Below are positions 53,331-56,872 of a DNA stretch of 56,872 nt, piece by piece. The translations under genes and the position numbers were made by a program. Position 1 is the first letter of the stretch. The number at the start of each line of letters is the position of its first letter. The stretch covers positions 1 through 56,872 of the forward strand of contig NZ_JACEHH010000057.1 in the NCBI RefSeq assembly GCF_014154935.1, read 5' to 3'. The notes under the pieces were generated by a model. It was not told the origin of the DNA. It saw nothing but the letters and a program-made list of their open reading frames with translations, and ran no database searches. The DNA is from Stieleria mannarensis. Lineage in GTDB: Bacteria > Planctomycetota > Planctomycetia > Pirellulales > Pirellulaceae.

Positions 53331-53353
53331 GACAGGCTAGAAGCCTATCCCAC
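53331..53353. repeat. Half copy of the GACAGGCT-GAAGCC inverted repeat
   Basis: Matches the right arm of the element at 30387-30409 at 21 of 23 positions. GGCTAGAAGCC forms a small hairpin. It ends 8 bases before the stop of the SGNH hydrolase gene. Confidence 0.75.
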
Positions 53354-53360
53354 GGCGCCT

Positions 53361-54599
53361 CTACGACGCGACGAATTCCAAAACCCGCGCGGCGTTGCCC
53401 TGGCTCGCTTCGTTTTTCTTTTTCGAAACCCGCAGTTTTAACCGGTGCGGGCCGTCGTCCAGCCCCGACTTCAACACCACCGTCCGAGGATAGTGCAGCC
53501 CTTTGCTGAAGCGGTGGAACAGGTCGGCGGCCTGCCAATCGCCGTCGTCGATCGAAAACTCGACCACTCCGGCGTCCGGACCGGCCAACACAAACAATCC
53601 GACCGCGGTGCCGGAAAACGCGACCTCCAGTTCCGCTCCAGGAACCGTCGCGACGGTCAGCGGCCGACCGGCAAACCGCTGGCGGAACGATCCGGCGATG
53701 TCTTTCCAGGTCGGTTCGACATACGACCACCCCGTCCCCATCGTGATCGCATCGCGGCCGAGAAACCGTCCACGGTCGAAACTGGATGGATCGATCGGGG
53801 GCGGCAGCGGTCGCGAGAGATCGCGTCGGCGGTTTCCTGATTTCGCATCGTCGGCGGAAAACTTGGTTTGCTGAAAAACGTCTTCGATCAGGTCCGCAGC
53901 GATTCGGTTGCCCGCCGGCTTCGGGTGTGTCCCCCCATAGATCGCCCAAGTGGTTTTTCCTGCCGCGATTCGCTGGGCCAATTCGACCGCCACGTTGCAG
54001 GTTGAAATACCGTAGTGTTCGGCCACGGCCTCATGAGCCCGAATGCTGGTCGGGACCTCGCCCTCTTGGACCGTCTGCAACATCGACGGATTGACGAAGT
54101 GTGTGATCACGATGTCCACGTCGGGCAGGCTGGTCCGGGCGGCTCGAATGATGCCTTCCATCCCCCGCACCGCATCGTCATAGCTGTGCCCGGCGTCTTG
54201 ATCATCGTTGACGGCAAATTCGACGAACAACAATTGCGGTTTGACCGATAGCACATCGGTGGGCAACCGAAATGCCCCAGTGTGCGAGCAAGTGGATGCG
54301 ATTCCCGCGTTGGTGAACTCGAACTCGGTTTCGGGGAAGCGAGTCGCTAAATTCTCCGTCACCATCGGCCGGTAACCGTCCATCTCGGTGATCGAACCAC
54401 CGATGAACGCGACGCGTCCCTTTCCGGTCGCCGTAAACGCTTGGCGGCTGCGGTATAGGTCGCCACGCACGGTGACTGAGTCAGGCAACGTGTCCGAGTG
54501 GCGGGATGCCGACACCGGGGCCTGTCCGCGGCACGTCACGGCGGACCACACAAGGGCAGCCAAACAGCAGGCGATCCGACCGGAACGTGAAAGATTCAT
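53361..54599 (-). CDS. Secreted SGNH/GDSL-type hydrolase
   Basis: A 412-residue exported protein: signal peptide (RIACCLAALVWSAVTCRG, cleavage near residue 25), then the SGNH fold. Block I is VAFIGGSITEMDGY with the nucleophile Ser, block II Gly is in NAGIASTCSH, block III Asn is in FVEFAVNDDQD, and block V is YGGTHPKPAGN. Block V keeps His but has Gly where the catalytic Asp (DxxH) is expected, so activity may rely on a Ser-His pair or another acid. The C-terminal ~150 residues form a beta-rich domain (FSGTAVGLFVLAGPDAGVVE). It probably removes acyl or acetyl groups from a polysaccharide. It converges with the aminotransferase gene. Confidence 0.87.
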   Translation of the reverse strand: MNLSRSGRIACCLAALVWSAVTCRGQAPVSASRHSDTLPDSVTVRGDLYRSRQAFTATGKGRVAFIGGSITEMDGYRPMVTENLATRFPETEFEFTNAGIASTCSHTGAFRLPTDVLSVKPQLLFVEFAVNDDQDAGHSYDDAVRGMEGIIRAARTSLPDVDIVITHFVNPSMLQTVQEGEVPTSIRAHEAVAEHYGISTCNVAVELAQRIAAGKTTWAIYGGTHPKPAGNRIAADLIEDVFQQTKFSADDAKSGNRRRDLSRPLPPPIDPSSFDRGRFLGRDAITMGTGWSYVEPTWKDIAGSFRQRFAGRPLTVATVPGAELEVAFSGTAVGLFVLAGPDAGVVEFSIDDGDWQAADLFHRFSKGLHYPRTVVLKSGLDDGPHRLKLRVSKKKNEASQGNAARVLEFVAS

Positions 54600-54728
54600 G
54601 ATTTCTCGATGGTTTTGACGACTTCGGTACTGACGAACCTGAAAACTTAAAGGATTGTCCTGATCTTAATTTCTGAGAACATAGAGCGCCAAACCGGCTT
54701 CTTTTGTTTTCCTACCATCCCCATTTTC

Positions 54729-54977
54729 ATGGCAGGTCGCATGGATTCACCCTTGATCCTGATTGACGACAAGCACGTCCCACTTTACCGCATCGTCTGG
54801 GTCGCCGACCTTCCCCACTGGTGTGGCGACAAGGACTGTGAGCGCGAAGGCGAATACGAAATCCGACTCGATGTCGAAGAATCGGTTTGGACCAGCCTGC
54901 GCGGCCGCGACCAAGTCCTGGAAAGTCTAAAGAAATGGTGCGGCGACCCCGAAGACGACCACGACCCGCTGTTCTAG
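54729..54977 (+). CDS. Small Cys-containing protein, unknown function
   Basis: 82 residues (or 78 from Met5). It contains WCGDKDCEREGEYEIRL and later KKWCGDPEDD, three cysteines that might bind a metal, and an acidic C-terminus. No family is recognised. It is preceded by an AT-rich stretch (54640-54728) suited to a promoter, and its stop codon is followed three bases later by the heptamer array. Balanced composition and tight placement make it a likely gene. Confidence 0.6.
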   Translation: MAGRMDSPLILIDDKHVPLYRIVWVADLPHWCGDKDCEREGEYEIRLDVEESVWTSLRGRDQVLESLKKWCGDPEDDHDPLF

Positions 54978-54980
54978 TGA

Positions 54981-55022
54981 CTCCCAACTCCCAACTCCCA
55001 ACTCCCAACTCCCAACTCCCAA
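54981..55022. repeat. Heptanucleotide tandem repeat (CTCCCAA)6
   Basis: Six perfect copies followed by CTCCTCC, directly upstream (14 bases) of the PHP phosphatase start. There is thus no normal Shine-Dalgarno sequence for that gene, and copy-number change here would alter its 5' leader. Confidence 0.95.
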
Positions 55023-55035
55023 CTCCTCCGTCTCC

Positions 55036-55890
55036 ATGTCTGCTGATCGAATCCTTTTCGAATCCCATTCCCACACGCCGCTCTGCAAACACGCCGACGG
55101 AATGCCGACCGAATACGCGGCGGTCGCCGAAGCGCGTGGTCTGTTGGGCATGCACGTGACCTGCCACAACCCGATGCCCGACGGATTCTCCTCCGGCGTC
55201 CGGATGGCGGAATCGGAATTCGACCAGTACGTTGACCTGGTGGCCGAAACGACGGACCAGTGGCGCGGCCGCGTCGATGTGCGTTTGGGGCTGGAAGCCG
55301 ATTACTTTGAAGGCCACGAAGCGTACCTGGAGAAACAACTTGCCAGCGCGGACTTTCATTTCGTGCTCGGATCGGTGCACCCGCAAATCGGCGAGTTCCG
55401 CGACACGTATTGGCAAGATGACTTGGTCGAAGTCCAACGGATCTATTTCAACCTGTTGGCCAAGTCGGCCGAAACGGGGCTGTTTGATTCGTTGGCTCAC
55501 CCCGATCTGATCAAGAACTTCACCAGCGAAGCCTGGGACCCGGAATCGATTTTGGACGTGATCCGTCCGGCGCTGGACCGGATTGCCAAGACCGGTGTTG
55601 CGATGGAACTCAACACCAGCGGCGTCAACAAACGCATCTCGGAAATGAACCCCTTCCCGGACATGCTGGCCGAAATGAAGACCCGTGACATCCCGGTCAC
55701 GCTGGGCGCCGATGCCCACGTTCCCGAGCGTGTCGGCGACGGCTATGAAACCGCGATGCGATTGCTGCAGAGCGTCGGCTACACGCACGTCAACTTCTTC
55801 ACCAACCGCAAGCGCCGATCAGTCAAAATCGACGACGCCCTGGACTCCCTGATCCCCGTCGGCGAAGCGACCAGCCAGAGCACGCGGTAG
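55036..55890 (+). CDS. PHP-family histidinol phosphatase (HisJ-like)
   Basis: A 284-residue PHP-domain phosphoesterase. Metal-binding motifs are HSHTPLCKH (residues 11-19), GLEADY, LGSVHPQ, LAHPDLIK and GADAHVPERVG, all with ligands intact. The layout is that of HisJ-type histidinol-phosphatases, which remove phosphate from L-histidinol phosphate in histidine synthesis, although other phosphates are possible substrates. The start ATG lies 14 bases after a heptamer array and has no Shine-Dalgarno sequence. The gene converges with the DUF2293 gene. Confidence 0.88.
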   Translation: MSADRILFESHSHTPLCKHADGMPTEYAAVAEARGLLGMHVTCHNPMPDGFSSGVRMAESEFDQYVDLVAETTDQWRGRVDVRLGLEADYFEGHEAYLEKQLASADFHFVLGSVHPQIGEFRDTYWQDDLVEVQRIYFNLLAKSAETGLFDSLAHPDLIKNFTSEAWDPESILDVIRPALDRIAKTGVAMELNTSGVNKRISEMNPFPDMLAEMKTRDIPVTLGADAHVPERVGDGYETAMRLLQSVGYTHVNFFTNRKRRSVKIDDALDSLIPVGEATSQSTR

Positions 55891-55922
55891 TAATTGTTCG
55901 TGACGTCATTGCGTGCTCCCGC

Positions 55923-56609
55923 TCAACCGGTCAACTTTGCCAGCGCGCGTTGCAGCGGGCATTGCTGGGGATCGATTGGTTGTCCGCTGCGATAACCTTG
56001 CAGCACGCGGCGTGATTCTGCGGCCAACATGCGGCGCACTTCGCGGCGTTTTCCCTTGACGCGCGGGATCACCAGGTTGTCGTAGGCGGTCGTCTGGTGA
56101 CGCATCCAGGCGATCACCGCCGATTCGGCGCGTCGCTCCACGGGAATCCGCTGCGTGCGGGCAACCGTGCCGCTGCCCACGGGCGTGGCGTGCTGGGTGA
56201 CCGCGACCGCCAATTGTTTCGCGATGCCGCGATGGGAGGCGTGGAAACCCAAGAACGTGATCACCGCGTTTTCGAATTCATCGACATACTCGGCCTGCTT
56301 TTTCTCGCGTCTGGCAGCGTCGCTCTTTCTCTTGCGTGCATAGGCGTCGGTCGATCGTTCGGCGTCCAGTTTCGCTTTGGCCGCGGCGATTTGCCCGGCG
56401 TCCGCCCACACGCCTTTGGAAAACACGCGGCGCCCGCGACGCTCCTTGACCGTCCACGTCGGCCCGGCCGCCTTGACGCGGCGGGTCAGCCCGGCATCGC
56501 CGGGGGGCAACAAGTCCCAGCCGGCCGGAATCCCAAGCGTGTTGCCGTCGTCGTCGATGACGTGTCGTGAATCGGGGCCGGGGGCAACCACACGTGTTTT
56601 TTCAGGCAT
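55923..56609 (-). CDS. DUF2293 domain-containing protein
   Basis: A 228-residue basic protein. The N-terminal part is variable (TRVVAPGPDSRHVIDDDGN, WTVKERRGRRVFSKGVWA), followed by a charged helix rich in Arg and Lys (~85-115). The C-terminal ~100 residues match DUF2293: HRGIAKQLAVAVTQHATPVG, then SAVIAWMRHQTTAYDNL and KGKRREVRRMLAAESRRVLQGYR. The function of this domain is unknown. The strong positive charge suggests nucleic-acid binding, which is inference. Confidence 0.85.
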   Translation of the reverse strand: MPEKTRVVAPGPDSRHVIDDDGNTLGIPAGWDLLPPGDAGLTRRVKAAGPTWTVKERRGRRVFSKGVWADAGQIAAAKAKLDAERSTDAYARKRKSDAARREKKQAEYVDEFENAVITFLGFHASHRGIAKQLAVAVTQHATPVGSGTVARTQRIPVERRAESAVIAWMRHQTTAYDNLVIPRVKGKRREVRRMLAAESRRVLQGYRSGQPIDPQQCPLQRALAKLTG

Positions 56610-56730
56610 GGAAAAGCGAGCTGCAAACGGAACGGGGAGAAGCGGGCAAACACAACATACACCGATGGGATCGGCGACCGAGGCGGGGCAACTTGATACG
56701 GCGAATCCGATTTCGCATCAAGCCTGTCCA

Positions 56731-56764
56731 TGCCAGCACGCAGCGAATGCCAGCACGCAGCGTA
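56731..56764. repeat. 17-bp tandem duplication
   Basis: TGCCAGCACGCAGCGAA at 56731-56747 is followed directly by a copy with one change at 56748-56764. The stretch 56610-56872 at the window edge holds no gene I can support. Confidence 0.8.
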
Positions 56765-56872
56765 AGCAAGTGGCCCAGGAACTCCACCACACGCCGCCGC
56801 TCGCTCGCTGACGTCGCCCCCGCCGGAATTTCTGTCGTATCATTCTGCCTTCCCATCCCACGCAATCCCGGG

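Noticed and set aside
53262..55022. Heptamer arrays considered as CRISPR
   Set aside because: Units are contiguous 7-mers without spacers and no cas genes are present.
54727..55788. 353-codon minus-strand frame containing GSWELGV repeats
   Set aside because: The repeat peptides come from reading the CTCCCAA heptamer array in reverse; the frame lies over the PHP phosphatase, which has intact metal motifs.

Overview
The window is chromosomal DNA from a planctomycete, most likely of the Rhodopirellula/Pirellulaceae type. The grounds are: a Ser/Thr kinase fused to a WD40 propeller, an SHD1-domain secreted protein, a fused SecDF, the lipid A genes ompH-lpxC-lpxA, many planctomycete-style hypothetical proteins, and several families of short palindromic repeats between genes. 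Base composition is GC-rich (roughly 60% or more by eye) over most of the window. It is visibly lower over about 1-6000 and 37560-38700, which may be acquired DNA. No rRNA, CRISPR array, insertion sequence or transposase gene was found. One tRNA gene (Ser, anticodon TGA) is present.

Layout. 1-6000: the tail of a membrane protein, a small membrane protein, a secreted SHD1 protein and a kinase-WD40 receptor. 6111-23621: a single-strand type VI secretion (T6SS) operon, in transcription order tssK, tssL, a reduced tssM-like gene, a 136-residue unknown, a sigma-28-like sigma factor, tssA, tssB, tssC, a second tssC, impE/tagJ, tssE, tssF, tssG, clpV. Divergent from it (23803-28545) is a 1580-residue single-pass envelope protein with a caspase-like fold that has lost its catalytic residues. 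28710-37300: a site-2 protease with CBS domains, an RbsD/FucU protein, glycosyltransferases, hpt and hypotheticals. 37559-39081: a tachylectin-like propeller protein and the tRNA. 39620-51898: a membrane protein, a Gfo/Idh/MocA dehydrogenase coupled to lpxA, lpxC, ompH, an M28 peptidase, secDF and yajC. 51988-56609: a DegT-type aminotransferase, an SGNH hydrolase, a small Cys-containing protein, a PHP-family phosphatase and a DUF2293 protein.

How the genes may work together. The T6SS operon encodes sheath (TssB, TssC), cap/assembly (TssA), baseplate (TssE, F, G, K), sheath-recycling ATPase (ClpV) and inner-membrane anchor (TssL, TssM-like). The TssM-like protein lacks a P-loop and the large periplasmic region, and there is no tssJ, hcp, vgrG or PAAR gene in the window. 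The adjacent 1580-residue protein has an inner-membrane anchor and a very large extracytoplasmic part, so it is a candidate for the missing trans-envelope function. The sigma factor inside the operon suggests dedicated transcriptional control, and the downstream kinase is a possible post-translational controller. These functional links are inference. The second theme is envelope biogenesis: outer-membrane chaperone, lipid A acylation and deacetylation, and Sec translocation. A dehydrogenase translationally coupled to lpxA, with a sugar aminotransferase about 10 kb away, raises the possibility of a 3-amino-modified lipid A precursor.
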